Of a stretch of 64,000 bases of DNA, positions 47,120-56,753 are shown piece by piece; the stretch's first letter is position 1; each line of letters begins with the position of its first letter. The position numbers and the translations under genes are program-made. Under the pieces are notes generated by a model. That model was not told the origin of the DNA, searched no databases, and saw only the letters and a list, made by a program, of their open reading frames with translations. Source of the stretch: Arthrobacter sp. DWC3 (GTDB taxonomy: Bacteria; Actinomycetota; Actinomycetes; Actinomycetales; Micrococcaceae); contig NZ_PJIP01000001.1 of the NCBI RefSeq assembly GCF_002929375.1, positions 248,001 through 312,000 on the forward strand. The letters run 5' to 3'.

Positions 47120-47286
47120 ACCAGGGCCTTCCCCCACGACGACGTCCGCGCAGCCGACCCGGCAGCAGCAGCCCGGGGGCACGCAGCCCGGAACATACTG
47201 CGTGCAGGAGCCGGGAGCGCCCAGCCCGCGGAGGTCGGCACTCGCAGCGTACAACGCGGCACGGGTAGGACGGCGGAGGTGCCGCC

Positions 47287-48849
47287 CTAGGAGCCGGCCT
47301 TCTCCTCGACGGCTTTCAGCACGGCGGCGTCGTCGAGCTTCTCCCACGGGGATGCGTCCGAGCCCTGCTCGGCCGCCTCGGGGCTGTCGCTCTGGCTCCA
47401 CCACTTCGCCTCGTACACGCGCCCGTCGACCAGGATGCGATCGCCCCGCTCATACACCGCCTGGGCGTCCCATGCCGGGTACAGCCCGGCCGGCGCCGTG
47501 ACCACGGGGACGGGCCGCTCGTCCGGCAGCACCGGACCCAGCAGTGTCCACGGGGTCTCCTCCGCCTGCAGCACGGGATCGTCGGGCAGGTCGCCCTGCG
47601 TCCAGTACTTCGCGGTGTACACGTTGCCGTGCCAGACCACGCGGTCGTCCTCGCGGTAGATGCCGACGTCGGACCAGATGGGGTAGGGGCTCGTGTCCGG
47701 ATCGTCCTCGACCAGGGCCTCGGGTGCCTCCTCGACCACGGGTTCCTCCCCGAGGGTCGCTGCCCGGCCCTCGAAGCCGTCGCCGAGGATCGGCGCGAAC
47801 TGCAGGCCCTGCTGGTCGATCCCGCTGCACGCGTCGGACACCACGGTGGTGTCCGCGTAGTTCTCGCTGCACGTGCCGTCGCGGTTCAGCGACCACATGG
47901 ACATGCGGCCCACCCCCCGCTCGGCGGCGAAGATGTTGAACGCCTTCGCATCCTCGAGTGTGAAGACCTCGCCCTTGACGTCGTTCTGCCCGATCATCGG
48001 CGTCAGCCCGATCTTCCGCCATGCGGCCTGCGGTCCGATCTCGATGCCCGCCCGCTCGTACAGCACCTGCAGTTGGCGGTGCGTGGCGTCGGCCGCGTTC
48101 TGCGACGCGGTCAGCATGCTCGTGCCTTCGGGTCGGCTGCCGCCGTAGTCCATGGTCATCACGTTCACCCCGGCGAGGTCCACGCCCGCCTCGAGGAACT
48201 GGGCGACGGCGGCCGTTCCCTCCGCCGTCAGCCCGGTCGGTGCGACGGGCAGGGTCAGCCACACGTTGAGCGGGGTGTCGGTGCCGGCACGCTCGGACTG
48301 CAGGGCGGCGAGGGCTTCCGCGCGGCGCTTCCCGGCGTCGGTGTCCTTCAGGTTCTCGCCCTCGATGTCGAGGTCCACCGTCGAGAGCCTGTACCGGTCG
48401 ATGACCTCGGCGTAGGCGTCCTTCAGGTCTCCCGGATCGGTGCAGGCGGTGGCGAGTTCGTCGTTGAGGAGGCCCCCGAAGGACACGATGGCCTCGCCGC
48501 CGTCCTGTGCCAGGCGGGCGACGCGCCGGTCTAGGTCCAGGGCCGACTCGGCCTCGTCCAATCCGTAGAAGGTGCCCCAGGACGGGGTGCAGGGCTCGGT
48601 CCTCGACGCGACGACGAAGGAGAGCACCACGCTGCCGCCGGTCTTCACCGCCGGATCCTCGAACTCGTACGACGGCGTGGCGGTGACGTCCACGTACCCG
48701 GCGAAGAACGCACCCGTGCTCTCGGCGACCCGCGCGTCCTCCCAGCGGTTGAAACCGGTCAGCCCGCCGACGACGAGACCGCCGACGGCGAGGGACAGCA
48801 GCGAGAGGCGGAGGACGGAGAGCCTCCGGCCGGGAAAGCGTGCAGACAC
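47287..48849 (-). CDS. GH18 glycosidase with two CBM5/12 modules
   Basis: A 520-aa extracellular enzyme. The N-terminal hydrophobic segment (about residues 9-28) is a signal or anchor. Residues about 45-340 form a GH18 barrel with the catalytic motif VDLDIEGENL (Glu about 160) and MTMDYGG. Two chitin-binding modules of CBM5/12 type follow (about 385-440 and 456-510), each with an Ala-Lys-Tyr/Trp-Trp core (YTAKYWTQGD; YEAKWWSQSD). It should bind and hydrolyse chitin or a related polymer. GTG 48849 is the start. Divergent to the GT2 synthase gene. Confidence 0.93.
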   Translation of the reverse strand: MSARFPGRRLSVLRLSLLSLAVGGLVVGGLTGFNRWEDARVAESTGAFFAGYVDVTATPSYEFEDPAVKTGGSVVLSFVVASRTEPCTPSWGTFYGLDEAESALDLDRRVARLAQDGGEAIVSFGGLLNDELATACTDPGDLKDAYAEVIDRYRLSTVDLDIEGENLKDTDAGKRRAEALAALQSERAGTDTPLNVWLTLPVAPTGLTAEGTAAVAQFLEAGVDLAGVNVMTMDYGGSRPEGTSMLTASQNAADATHRQLQVLYERAGIEIGPQAAWRKIGLTPMIGQNDVKGEVFTLEDAKAFNIFAAERGVGRMSMWSLNRDGTCSENYADTTVVSDACSGIDQQGLQFAPILGDGFEGRAATLGEEPVVEEAPEALVEDDPDTSPYPIWSDVGIYREDDRVVWHGNVYTAKYWTQGDLPDDPVLQAEETPWTLLGPVLPDERPVPVVTAPAGLYPAWDAQAVYERGDRILVDGRVYEAKWWSQSDSPEAAEQGSDASPWEKLDDAAVLKAVEEKAGS

Positions 48850-49046
48850 ATGGACCCCAGGAGAACAGCCCCGAACGGGGCAGGAGAGCGCATCCAGGAT
48901 GCGCGAGACGCTTGAAGCGTAAAGGAAAAAGGTCGGGTCGTCATTCTTTTGCCTAACGCTGACCGGGCCCGGTCCGACGGTAGAAAGTGACGACGCGTAT
49001 CGCGGGGCGACGCCCTGCGTCCCCTTCTTTCCCTGCCGAGGTAGCC

Positions 49047-51488
49047 ATGCCCAGACACAGCGACGCCACCGAGTCCGCACCCGGACCGCGAGTGGGCGCC
49101 CGCTCCGATGCTGTCGATGAAGCGGACGCCGTGCCCCCCTCGGGCGTCGCCGCTGCCGCCGCCCTCGAGCAGGTGGCCGCGGCGGCTCCCGGTGCCGCAC
49201 CGGCCCGGCGGCGGCAGTGGGGGGCCGAGCGGCGCTCGGAGCCGCTGTCGATCGTGCATCCCACGCCGTCGTCGCGGAAGATCGCCCTCGGCCGTATCGG
49301 CATCGTCGTCACCGTGCTGGCCTGGGTCACGTACATCGTCACGACCATCCTGCGGCAGTTCGCGAACAACCCGAACGCGGGATTCCGGTTCCAGGTAGAG
49401 GCGACGTCGTACCTGATCGTCGTCACGTTCCTGACCTTCTCGGCGCTCATGTACCTGCTGGCCCGCCAGGGTGCGCTGTACCGGTTCCGGGACCACCGGC
49501 GCGTGCCCCGCGGCGAGCTGGACCGCCACTTCGCGCACCACGAGGAGGGCATCACCGTGCTGGTGCCCTCCTACGCGGAGGAGCCCGCCGTCGTCCGCGC
49601 CACCCTCTGGTCCGCGGCCCTGCAGGAGTTCCCGAACATCCGGGTGGTGCTGCTCCTCGACGATCCACCGCACCCCACGGACCCGGTGATCCGGGAGCGG
49701 CTCGACGCCACGCGGGCGCTGTCCTTCGAGATCGAGTCCGCGCTCCTCGAGCCGTCCACCCGTGCGAGTGCCGCCCTGGCGGCATTCGAGTCGGTTCTCG
49801 CCGAGCGGGACGGCGACGCCCCGCCGTCGTCGGACGACCTGCCTCCGCTCATCGCGGCGTACGAGTCCGCCGCCGTCTGGCTCGAGGACATGGCCGACGC
49901 GGAGGCCGTGGACGATCACGTCGACGAGTTCTTCGTGGACCTCGTCCTCATGGGCCTGGCCCGCGAGCTCCGCCTGACGATGTACGCGCTCGATGCTGCG
50001 CTGGTGCAGGAGCAGTGCCCGGAGCCGGACCGGATCCGTGAGCTGTACGTCCGGCTCGTGAGGATCTTCAACACGCGGCTCGAGACGTTCGAGCGGAAGG
50101 CCTACGCGTCCCTCTCGCACGAGGCGAACAAGGCCATGAACCTCAACGCGTACATCTCCCTCATGGGCCAGCGATGGCGGAAGGAGCAGGTGGCCACGGG
50201 TACGGTGCTGCGCCCGCTCGCGGACGGGGAAGGAGCGGAGGACGACGACGTCCTGGACGTTCCGGACTCCACCTACCTGCTCACGCTCGACGCGGACTCC
50301 CTGCTGCTGCGCGACTACTGCCTGAGGCTCGTGTACCTGCTCGAATCCCCCGGCAACGAGCGGATCGCAGTCACGCAGACCCCGTACTCGTCCTTCCGCG
50401 GAGCTCCGACGCGCATCGAGCGCGTCGCGGGCGCGACCACCGACATCCAGCACATCCTGCATCAGGGCATGTCCTACTACGGGGCCACGTTCTGGGTGGG
50501 CGCCAATGCGGTAATCCGGAAGCGTGCGGTGGAGGACATCGTCGAGGTCGAGAACGTGGGCGGCTTCGAGATCAAGACCTACATCCAGGACCGGACCGTC
50601 ATCGAGGACACCGAGTCCAGCGTGGACCTGGGAACCCACGGGTGGACGCTCATGAATTATCCCGAGCGCCTCAGCTACAGCGCCACGCCACCCGACTTCG
50701 GGTCCCTCGTGGTCCAGCGCCGACGCTGGGCGAACGGCGGACTGTTGATCCTGCCGAAGCTGTGGAACCAGCTACGACGACGCCGCCACCTCCGCGAGCA
50801 GGTCCTCGCCCGCGAGGTGCTGCTGCGCGTCAACTACATGGCGTCGATCGCATGGGCGAGCTTCGGGCTGCTGTTCCTCCTCGCCTACCCCTACGACAGC
50901 CGGCTGCTCAGCCCGGTGGTGTTCCTCGCAGCGGCTCCCTACTTCATCGCGATGGGCAGCGACCTCCGCGACTGCGGGCACCGTTTCTCCGACATCTTCC
51001 GGATCTACGGCTTCAACCTCGTGCTGCTGCCGGTCAACCTCGCCGGCGTGCTGAAGTCCATCCAGCAGGCGTTCACGGGGGAGAAGATCCCCTTCGTGCG
51101 GACACCGAAGGTCAAGGACCGCACGGCGGCTCCGGGCCTGTACGTGGTGATCCCGTACCTGATCGTGGCCTTCTCCCTGCTCACGCTCGCCCGCGACGTG
51201 CTGGAGCAGAACTGGGGCAACGCGGTGTTCGCCGGGTTGAACGCCGTCCTGGCCGCCGGTGCCATCCGCGCATACATCGGGATCAAGAACTCCCTCGTGG
51301 ACATGTGGCTCGGAGTGCTGAACTGGCTGTACGTGGCGCCACGCGTCAAGGACGTCGAGGAGTCGAAGGTCGTCCCGAAGACCGCCGCGGAGGCGGACTG
51401 GGCGTCGATCCTGTACCACGGCGACCGCCGCTTGAACCGGGACCTGCGCTCGGACAACGATCGTCGCCGTCGGGCCGGCGCGAGGTAG
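49047..51488 (+). CDS. GT2 processive glycosyltransferase (cellulose/chitin/hyaluronan synthase-like)
   Basis: A 813-aa inner membrane synthase. Two N-terminal helices (about residues 88-140) precede a long GT2 domain: nucleotide-sugar Asp pair in VVLLLDDPP, D-x-D in LTLDADSLLL (about 413), catalytic Asp in VIEDTESSVD and the processivity motif VQRRRWANGG (about 558). Four to five helices follow. Between about 215 and 330 there is an inserted charged helical region not usual in BcsA. ATG 49047 has GAGG upstream; GTG 48987 is an alternative. Product polymer unknown; the neighbouring deacetylase and GH18 suggest an N-acetylhexosamine polymer. Confidence 0.88.
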   Translation: MPRHSDATESAPGPRVGARSDAVDEADAVPPSGVAAAAALEQVAAAAPGAAPARRRQWGAERRSEPLSIVHPTPSSRKIALGRIGIVVTVLAWVTYIVTTILRQFANNPNAGFRFQVEATSYLIVVTFLTFSALMYLLARQGALYRFRDHRRVPRGELDRHFAHHEEGITVLVPSYAEEPAVVRATLWSAALQEFPNIRVVLLLDDPPHPTDPVIRERLDATRALSFEIESALLEPSTRASAALAAFESVLAERDGDAPPSSDDLPPLIAAYESAAVWLEDMADAEAVDDHVDEFFVDLVLMGLARELRLTMYALDAALVQEQCPEPDRIRELYVRLVRIFNTRLETFERKAYASLSHEANKAMNLNAYISLMGQRWRKEQVATGTVLRPLADGEGAEDDDVLDVPDSTYLLTLDADSLLLRDYCLRLVYLLESPGNERIAVTQTPYSSFRGAPTRIERVAGATTDIQHILHQGMSYYGATFWVGANAVIRKRAVEDIVEVENVGGFEIKTYIQDRTVIEDTESSVDLGTHGWTLMNYPERLSYSATPPDFGSLVVQRRRWANGGLLILPKLWNQLRRRRHLREQVLAREVLLRVNYMASIAWASFGLLFLLAYPYDSRLLSPVVFLAAAPYFIAMGSDLRDCGHRFSDIFRIYGFNLVLLPVNLAGVLKSIQQAFTGEKIPFVRTPKVKDRTAAPGLYVVIPYLIVAFSLLTLARDVLEQNWGNAVFAGLNAVLAAGAIRAYIGIKNSLVDMWLGVLNWLYVAPRVKDVEESKVVPKTAAEADWASILYHGDRRLNRDLRSDNDRRRRAGAR

Positions 51489-51530
51489 GGGCGGGGTGGC
51501 CGCGGCTCCTGGCCATCGGGCCACAGGTGG

Positions 51531-51731
51531 TCACCCCGCGCCGCCTCCTGGTTCTGCCGGTGCCCCTTCGCCGCTGAGCTCTCCTGCGTAGTCCCTCATC
51601 CGGACTGCGGCATGGCGGAGGTACCGCTCGATGAGCTCCTGCACGGCCTCCGTGTAACGGTCCGCCAGGTCGTCCGACGCGGCGTGGTCCAGCGGGCGCA
51701 GGCCGATCTTCCGGCTCGGGGACTCGTCCAC
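51531..51731 (-). CDS. Small hypothetical protein
   Basis: A 66-codon frame (GTG 51731) with a helical central part (DLADRYTEAVQELIERYLRH) and a Gly/Pro tail. The frame stays open upstream (GRTGRVLALRSLNRAAAEVD) without a better start or ribosome binding site, so it may be the 3' end of a broken gene. Convergent with the GT2 gene. No family recognised. Confidence 0.35.
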   Translation of the reverse strand: MDESPSRKIGLRPLDHAASDDLADRYTEAVQELIERYLRHAAVRMRDYAGELSGEGAPAEPGGGAG

Positions 51732-51814
51732 CTCGGCGGCTGCACGGTTCAGGGACCGCAGGGCCAGGACGCGTCCCGTGCGGCCATGCCTCGTGATCTT
51801 CGGCGGGCACCATC

Positions 51815-52129
51815 GTGGCCGGCGCCCTGCTGGAAGCCTTCCGGTGGGGGAGCGTGCAGCTCTTCGGCGCGATCGCGCTCGCGATCATCGCCCCGGTGCT
51901 GTTCCTGGTCGCGCAGAACCGGAACCCCTCGCTGTCCCTGGACCCGCTCGCGGCGGTCTGGTCCATCATCGGCCTGGCCGAGGGCCTCGATCCGTCGCTC
52001 CTCGGCGGCCCGCTCAGGTGCCGCAGTACGTCGTGTACTTTCCGAAGTCGTCCGGGGCGCCGGCGGCGTACCGCTCCAGCCCCGGCCGCTCCTCGAACGG
52101 GCGGGCGACGACGTCGACCAGCCGGGTGA
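51815..52129 (+). CDS. Possible membrane-protein fragment
   Basis: A frame with one clear hydrophobic segment ([20 protein letters not shown]) followed by a natural-looking [20 protein letters not shown] stretch, then sequence antisense to the end of selO. There is a TGA just upstream (about 51795) and no ribosome binding site. It may be a leftover of a membrane-protein gene cut by rearrangement. Confidence 0.25.
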   Translation: MAGALLEAFRWGSVQLFGAIALAIIAPVLFLVAQNRNPSLSLDPLAAVWSIIGLAEGLDPSLLGGPLRCRSTSCTFRSRPGRRRRTAPAPAAPRTGGRRRRPAG

Positions 52130-53477
52130 GCGGGTCGAGGTCGCCCGCGGTGGCGGCCTCCAGGGCCTCCTCGACGAGGTGGTTCCGCGGGATGTACACG
52201 GGGTTCACGCGGTCCATCGCGTCGGCGTCGGGCCCTAGGGCCAGCCAGCGCTCGGCCCAGGCGTCGAACGCGGCGACGTCGAGCACCTTGTCCCGTGCGG
52301 GCCGGGCGTCGCCGCGCACCACGGACCCGAGGCCCCGGAAGAACGAGGTGTAGTCGACATGGTTCTCCTGCAGCAGCGTGAGGACGTCGTTGGCGAGGTT
52401 GGACGCGACCTCGTCCTCGACGTCGTGGGGCAGTCCCAGCCTGGCCTTCATGCCCGTGAGCCACGCGGCGCTGTACCGGGGGCGGAAGGATTCGAGCACG
52501 CCGACGGCGAGGGCGATGGCCTGCTCCTGGTCGTCGTCGATGAGCGGCAGGAGGGTCTCGGCGAGGCGGGCGAGGTTCCATTCGGCGATCAGCGGCTGGT
52601 TGGCGTAGGCGTAGCGGCCGCCGCGGTCGATGGAGCTGTACACGGTGGCGTAGTCGAAGACGTCCATGAACGCGCAGGGTCCGTAGTCGATGGTCTCACC
52701 CGAGATGGTCATGTTGTCCGTGTTCATCACCCCGTGGATGAAGCCGACGAGCATCCACCGGGCCACGAGTGACGCCTGCGCCGACAGCACCGCCTCGAAC
52801 AGTGCGAGGTAGGGGCGCTCGGCGGACGCGGCCTCCGGGTAGTGCCGGGCGATCGCGTGGTCGGCGAGGCGCGTCACGAGGTCCTGATTGCCGGTGGCCG
52901 CCGCGTACTGGAAGCTCCCGACGCGCAGGTGGCTGCTCGCCACGCGCGCGAGGACGGCGCCGGGCAGCATGGTCTCGCGGCGCACGTCGCGCCCCGTGGC
53001 GACGACGGCGAGGGAACGCGTGGTCGGGATGCCGAGCGCGTGCATGGCCTCGCTGACGATGTACTCGCGGAGCATGGGACCGACGACGGCGAGCCCGTCA
53101 CCGCCGCGAGCGAACGGGGTGCGGCCGGACCCCTTGAGGTGGAGGTCGCGGAGGCCGCCCGCCACGTCGGTCACCTCGCCCAGCAGCAGCGCCCGGCCGT
53201 CTCCGAGGCCCGGGTTGAAGCTCCCGAACTGGTGGCCGGAGTAGGCCTGGGCCACCGGCGTCGCCCCGTCCGGCACCGAGGTGCCGACCAGCAGCGCGAG
53301 GCCGTCGGGGGAGCGGAGGAACTCCGGGTCGAACCCGAGCTCCGCCGCCACCGGTTCGTTGAGGGCCAGGAGGCGGGGCGCGGGGGCGTCGTCGGCCTGC
53401 CACGCGACCGCCATCTCCGGCAGTTCCCGCGCGAAGCGGCCGTCGAAGCTGACCCTGGACTCTGTAGGCACGCTCAT
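52014..53477 (-). CDS. selO: Protein adenylyltransferase SelO (YdiU/UPF0061)
   Basis: A 487-aa pseudokinase-fold enzyme that transfers AMP to Ser, Thr or Tyr of target proteins and is linked to oxidative-stress control. Motifs: [69 protein letters not shown] (metal-binding N and D) and the C-terminal YTTYCGT, where the Cys stands at the position of selenocysteine in some homologues. ATG 53477; no clear operon partner. Confidence 0.95.
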   Translation of the reverse strand: MSVPTESRVSFDGRFARELPEMAVAWQADDAPAPRLLALNEPVAAELGFDPEFLRSPDGLALLVGTSVPDGATPVAQAYSGHQFGSFNPGLGDGRALLLGEVTDVAGGLRDLHLKGSGRTPFARGGDGLAVVGPMLREYIVSEAMHALGIPTTRSLAVVATGRDVRRETMLPGAVLARVASSHLRVGSFQYAAATGNQDLVTRLADHAIARHYPEAASAERPYLALFEAVLSAQASLVARWMLVGFIHGVMNTDNMTISGETIDYGPCAFMDVFDYATVYSSIDRGGRYAYANQPLIAEWNLARLAETLLPLIDDDQEQAIALAVGVLESFRPRYSAAWLTGMKARLGLPHDVEDEVASNLANDVLTLLQENHVDYTSFFRGLGSVVRGDARPARDKVLDVAAFDAWAERWLALGPDADAMDRVNPVYIPRNHLVEEALEAATAGDLDPLTRLVDVVARPFEERPGLERYAAGAPDDFGKYTTYCGT

Positions 53478-53573
53478 CTCTCCACCGTACGCCGGGCCGC
53501 TGCGTACGGGACACCGGCGGACGGGGGTTGCATGGACCAGTCTGCTGCCTGGTCGGGCGCGGCGGCGAGCCGG

Positions 53574-54488
53574 TCACATCAGGCCGGCCAACCCGCTCCG
53601 GGCGGCGACGGCCCGCTCGGCGAAGGCGGAGAAGGCGCGGGTGGCCGGTGAGAGATAGCCGTGCTTCCGCTGCACGAGAGCGATCGTGTCGTAGAGGGGC
53701 TCGGCGAACGGGAAGCTCCTCACGCCGTCCTCGCGTCGCAGGGATTCGAGGATCCCCCGCGCCATGAAGGAGTCGCCTGCTCCCGCGGCCACCAGTCCGT
53801 AGGCCGTCTCAGCGTGTTCCACCTCCATATCGGCCTCGATCGACAGTCCCACGAGGTTGGCGCGGTCCCGCAGTTGGCGGCGCGTGGGGTCTTTCCACCC
53901 GGCATGGGCGTCGTAGAGGACCAGCTTCGCCGCGGCCAGCTCCTCGATGGTGACCGGTCCGGCGTCAGGGTCGCGGGTGGAGGAGATGAAGCGGACCTCA
54001 TCACGGGCGATGTGCCGGACGTCGAGATTCTCGCTGTCCACCGGCAGCACCACCAGGCCGCACTCGATCTCCCCGCTCGCCACCGACGCGGCGACGACGT
54101 GCGAGTTCAGGCCGATCATGCGGACGCGTACTTCGGGGTGCTTCTGGTGGAACTGCACGACGAGGTCTGCCAGATCGTAGTTGGCGGCATACCGGAGCAC
54201 CCCGAAGGTCGACACGCCACCGCTGAGCGTCTGTAGTGCTCGCACGGCCTCGACGCCACGACGAGCGGAGTTCACGCAGTCCTGGGCATGGGTGTGCAGC
54301 TCCTCGGCAGCCGGTGCGGGGGACAGCCCTTTCGAGGTGCGGGTGAACAGGGGTGAGCCCAGTTCCTGCTCGAGTCGTGAGATCAGCTCGGAGGTCGACG
54401 CCTGGGTGATGCCGAGTTCCTTCGCGGCTGCGCTCAACGACCGGCAGCTGTAGGCCGCGAGGAAAGCGCGGAGCTGGTTCAACGTCAT
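53574..54488 (-). CDS. LysR-family regulator
   Basis: A 304-aa regulator with an N-terminal winged HTH (LNQLRAFLAAYSCRSLSAAA ... ASTSELISRLEQELGSPLFT) and a PBP-like effector domain. It diverges from the HisD-like/ABC operon with 71 nt between starts, and an inverted repeat ATAGGGGAA / TTCCCCTAT flanks this space. It is expected to activate that operon in response to the transported compound or a breakdown product. ATG 54488 is used; TTG 54500 is an alternative. Neither has a clear ribosome binding site. Confidence 0.92.
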   Translation of the reverse strand: MTLNQLRAFLAAYSCRSLSAAAKELGITQASTSELISRLEQELGSPLFTRTSKGLSPAPAAEELHTHAQDCVNSARRGVEAVRALQTLSGGVSTFGVLRYAANYDLADLVVQFHQKHPEVRVRMIGLNSHVVAASVASGEIECGLVVLPVDSENLDVRHIARDEVRFISSTRDPDAGPVTIEELAAAKLVLYDAHAGWKDPTRRQLRDRANLVGLSIEADMEVEHAETAYGLVAAGAGDSFMARGILESLRREDGVRSFPFAEPLYDTIALVQRKHGYLSPATRAFSAFAERAVAARSGLAGLM

Positions 54489-54533
54489 AGGGGAAACCAA
54501 TATCTTCCACTGGGAAAGGGTGGGTTCCCCTAT
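54487..54533. promoter_or_regulatory. Candidate LysR operator region
   Basis: Perfect 9-bp inverted repeat ATAGGGGAA (54487-54495) / TTCCCCTAT (54525-54533) with a second, shorter dyad CTTCC-N4-GGAAAG (54504-54518) between the arms. It fills the intergenic space between the LysR and HisD-like genes. Confidence 0.6.
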
Positions 54534-54559
54534 ATTCTGCCCGGTCCTACGCTTCGGGA

Positions 54560-55906
54560 ATGGAACTGACTGCGCACCACGCCTCCTTCATCACGGGCTC
54601 GTACGAATGCCTCAAGAGCGCGGACATAGGCGGGGTGCCGGCCCAGCGGCTGCCGAGAGTTGTCGAGACCGTCTCGGAGATGCTCTCCGTCATCGAAAAG
54701 GGTGGGCGCGACGCCGTCGCGGAGTACTCGCGGAAGCTCGACGGCTGGGGCGGGGGCGACGTCGAGATGGACGGCGACTCTCTCCGCCGCACCGGAGACG
54801 CCCTGAAGCCGGAGCTGCGGGAAGCCCTCGAAGCCGGGGCCGAGCGCACCAGGACGTTCGCCGGCCTGCAGCTCGGGCACCTGCAGGACTTCCAGGCCGA
54901 GGTGATGCCCGGGGTGGTGGTGGGCCATCGGTACATCCCCGTCCAGCGTGTCGGGGCATACCTGCCCGCGGGACGTTTCCCCATCCTCGCAAGCGCCTTC
55001 ATGACCGTCGGCGTCGCGAAGACGGCAGGAGTGCCCACGGTGATCGCCTGCTCACCGCCCACCTCCCCGACAGCCGGCAACCCCGCCGTCTTCTACTCCG
55101 CGTATCTCTCGGGGGTGGACCGCGCGTTCGTCGTGGGCGGCGTGCAGGCGCTCGCCGCGATGGCCTTCGGGCTGCTGGGCGAACAGCCGATGGACATGCT
55201 CGTGGGTGCGGGCAACGCCTACGTCACCGAGGCGAAGCGGCAGCTCTTCGGACGGGTCGGCATGGACCTCCTCGCCGGTCCCTCGGAGGTGGCCGTGATC
55301 GCCGACAACACCGCGGATCCCGTCATCGTCGCCGCCGACCTCCTCGGGCAGGCGGAGCACGGCCCCCAGTCACCCGCGGCCCTCGTCACCACCTCCCGGG
55401 ACCTCGCCGTCGCGGTTATCGCCGAGGTGGACCGCCAGCTCGCGGACCTGAGTACGCGCGACATCGCCGGTCCGGCCTGGCGGGACTACGGCACGGTCTA
55501 CGTGGCCGAGGACAACGCCACCGTCGTCGAACTCATGGATGTGCTCGCGCCGGAGCACCTGGAGGTGATCACCTCGGACGACGACTACTTCCAGCAGAAC
55601 CTGACGAACTACGGGTCCCTCTTCCTCGGGCCCTGGTCCACGGTCGCCTACTCCGACAAGGGCATCACCGGGACCAACCACGTCCTGCCCACGGGCGGCG
55701 GTGCGCGCTCCTCGGCGGGTCTGTCCGTCTCGCGGTTCCTGAAGCCGTTGACCTTCCAGCGCATCGACCGTTCCGCGACCATGCAGTTGGCCCCCCTCGT
55801 GTCCGAGATCTCTTCCTACGAGGAGATGGAAGCGCACCGGCGGACGGCCGACCTCCGCATCACCCGATTCGAGACCCCCGCAGCATCTACCAAGGAGCAA
55901 CCATGA
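54560..55906 (+). CDS. Histidinol dehydrogenase-family enzyme, sulfopropanediol dehydrogenase-like
   Basis: A 448-aa NAD-dependent, zinc-type dehydrogenase. HisD family residues are present: LLGQAEHG (zinc Gln and His, about 263-266), APEHLEV (catalytic Glu-His, about 331-332), GTNHVLPTGG and the C-terminal His in EEMEAHRRT. The region NYGSLFLGPWSTVAYSDKG and the end FLKPLTFQRID are closer, from memory, to HpsN (sulfopropanediol 3-dehydrogenase) than to biosynthetic HisD. Its setting with a LysR regulator and its own ABC importer, and no other his gene, supports a catabolic role on an imported alcohol. The substrate is unproven. Its TGA overlaps the next ATG (ATGA). Confidence 0.88.
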   Translation: MELTAHHASFITGSYECLKSADIGGVPAQRLPRVVETVSEMLSVIEKGGRDAVAEYSRKLDGWGGGDVEMDGDSLRRTGDALKPELREALEAGAERTRTFAGLQLGHLQDFQAEVMPGVVVGHRYIPVQRVGAYLPAGRFPILASAFMTVGVAKTAGVPTVIACSPPTSPTAGNPAVFYSAYLSGVDRAFVVGGVQALAAMAFGLLGEQPMDMLVGAGNAYVTEAKRQLFGRVGMDLLAGPSEVAVIADNTADPVIVAADLLGQAEHGPQSPAALVTTSRDLAVAVIAEVDRQLADLSTRDIAGPAWRDYGTVYVAEDNATVVELMDVLAPEHLEVITSDDDYFQQNLTNYGSLFLGPWSTVAYSDKGITGTNHVLPTGGGARSSAGLSVSRFLKPLTFQRIDRSATMQLAPLVSEISSYEEMEAHRRTADLRITRFETPAASTKEQP

Positions 55907-56712
55907 ACAACAGGCGTGCAATGACGTCCTTCGCAGCCGGGGCGATGGGGATCGCCCTCATGCTCACCGCGTGCGGTGGAGGGGACTCCGGCGGCAGTGA
56001 GGCCGGTGGCGGCGAGGACGGCGCCATCGAGACGATCACCATCGCCACCTCGAATGACGCGCCCTTCTCCTTCACGGACGAGGCCGGTGCCCTGCAGGGC
56101 ATCGATGGCGAGATGATCAACTGGATCGCCGAGAAGAAGGGCTGGGAGGTCGAGGTGTTCGTGTCCGAGTTCGCCACCCTGATTCCCGCCATCCAGGCCG
56201 GCAAGGCCGACGCCGTGGTCGACGCCATGTACATCACGGACGTGCGTAAGGAACAGGTCAACTTCACGGACACGTGGTACCAGCAGGGCGAAGGCATGGT
56301 GGTCCCCGGAGACTCGACCATGACCAGCCGTGACGACGCCAAGGGCACCGTGATCGGCGTGCAGACGGGTACCACGTTCATCGAGCTCGCCGAATCCCTC
56401 GAGCCCAAAGAGATCAAGTACTTCGACTCGCAGGCCGCGCTGCTGACCGCCGTCGAGAACAAGCAGGTCGACGTCGTCTTCACCGACGCGGCCGTGGTCG
56501 CCTACAGTCTCGTCCAGAATCCGAATGACGCCATCAAGATCGTGGACCCCTACGAGCCCTTCTTCCCGGGATTGATCGGTGCTGCAGTGCCGAAGGAGAA
56601 CACGCAGCTGCTCGAGGAGTTGAACTCCGGTCTCGCTGAACTGAAGGCCTCGCCCGACTACATGGAGATCCTCACCAAATACGGACTGACCGAGAGCAAC
56701 GCCGTCGACTGA
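55903..56712 (+). CDS. Amino-acid-type ABC transporter substrate-binding lipoprotein
   Basis: A 269-aa binding protein of family 3 (polar amino acid type). Signal peptide with lipobox LTAC-G, Gly-rich linker, then NDAPFSFTDEAGALQGIDGE and the conserved VVDAMYITDVRKEQVNFTD and IGVQTGTTF segments. ATG 55903 overlaps the stop of the HisD-like gene and is served by AAGGAG inside that gene. It should bind the substrate of the HisD-like enzyme at the cell surface. Confidence 0.94.
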   Translation: MNNRRAMTSFAAGAMGIALMLTACGGGDSGGSEAGGGEDGAIETITIATSNDAPFSFTDEAGALQGIDGEMINWIAEKKGWEVEVFVSEFATLIPAIQAGKADAVVDAMYITDVRKEQVNFTDTWYQQGEGMVVPGDSTMTSRDDAKGTVIGVQTGTTFIELAESLEPKEIKYFDSQAALLTAVENKQVDVVFTDAAVVAYSLVQNPNDAIKIVDPYEPFFPGLIGAAVPKENTQLLEELNSGLAELKASPDYMEILTKYGLTESNAVD

Positions 56713-56753
56713 TCTTCCTTTCTCGTTCCCCGAAGCTGAAAGGAAGTCCGGTC

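Noticed and set aside
54560-55906. Assigning hisD of histidine biosynthesis
   Set aside because: No other his gene is present, an ABC importer and LysR gene adjoin, and C-terminal motifs differ from biosynthetic HisD.
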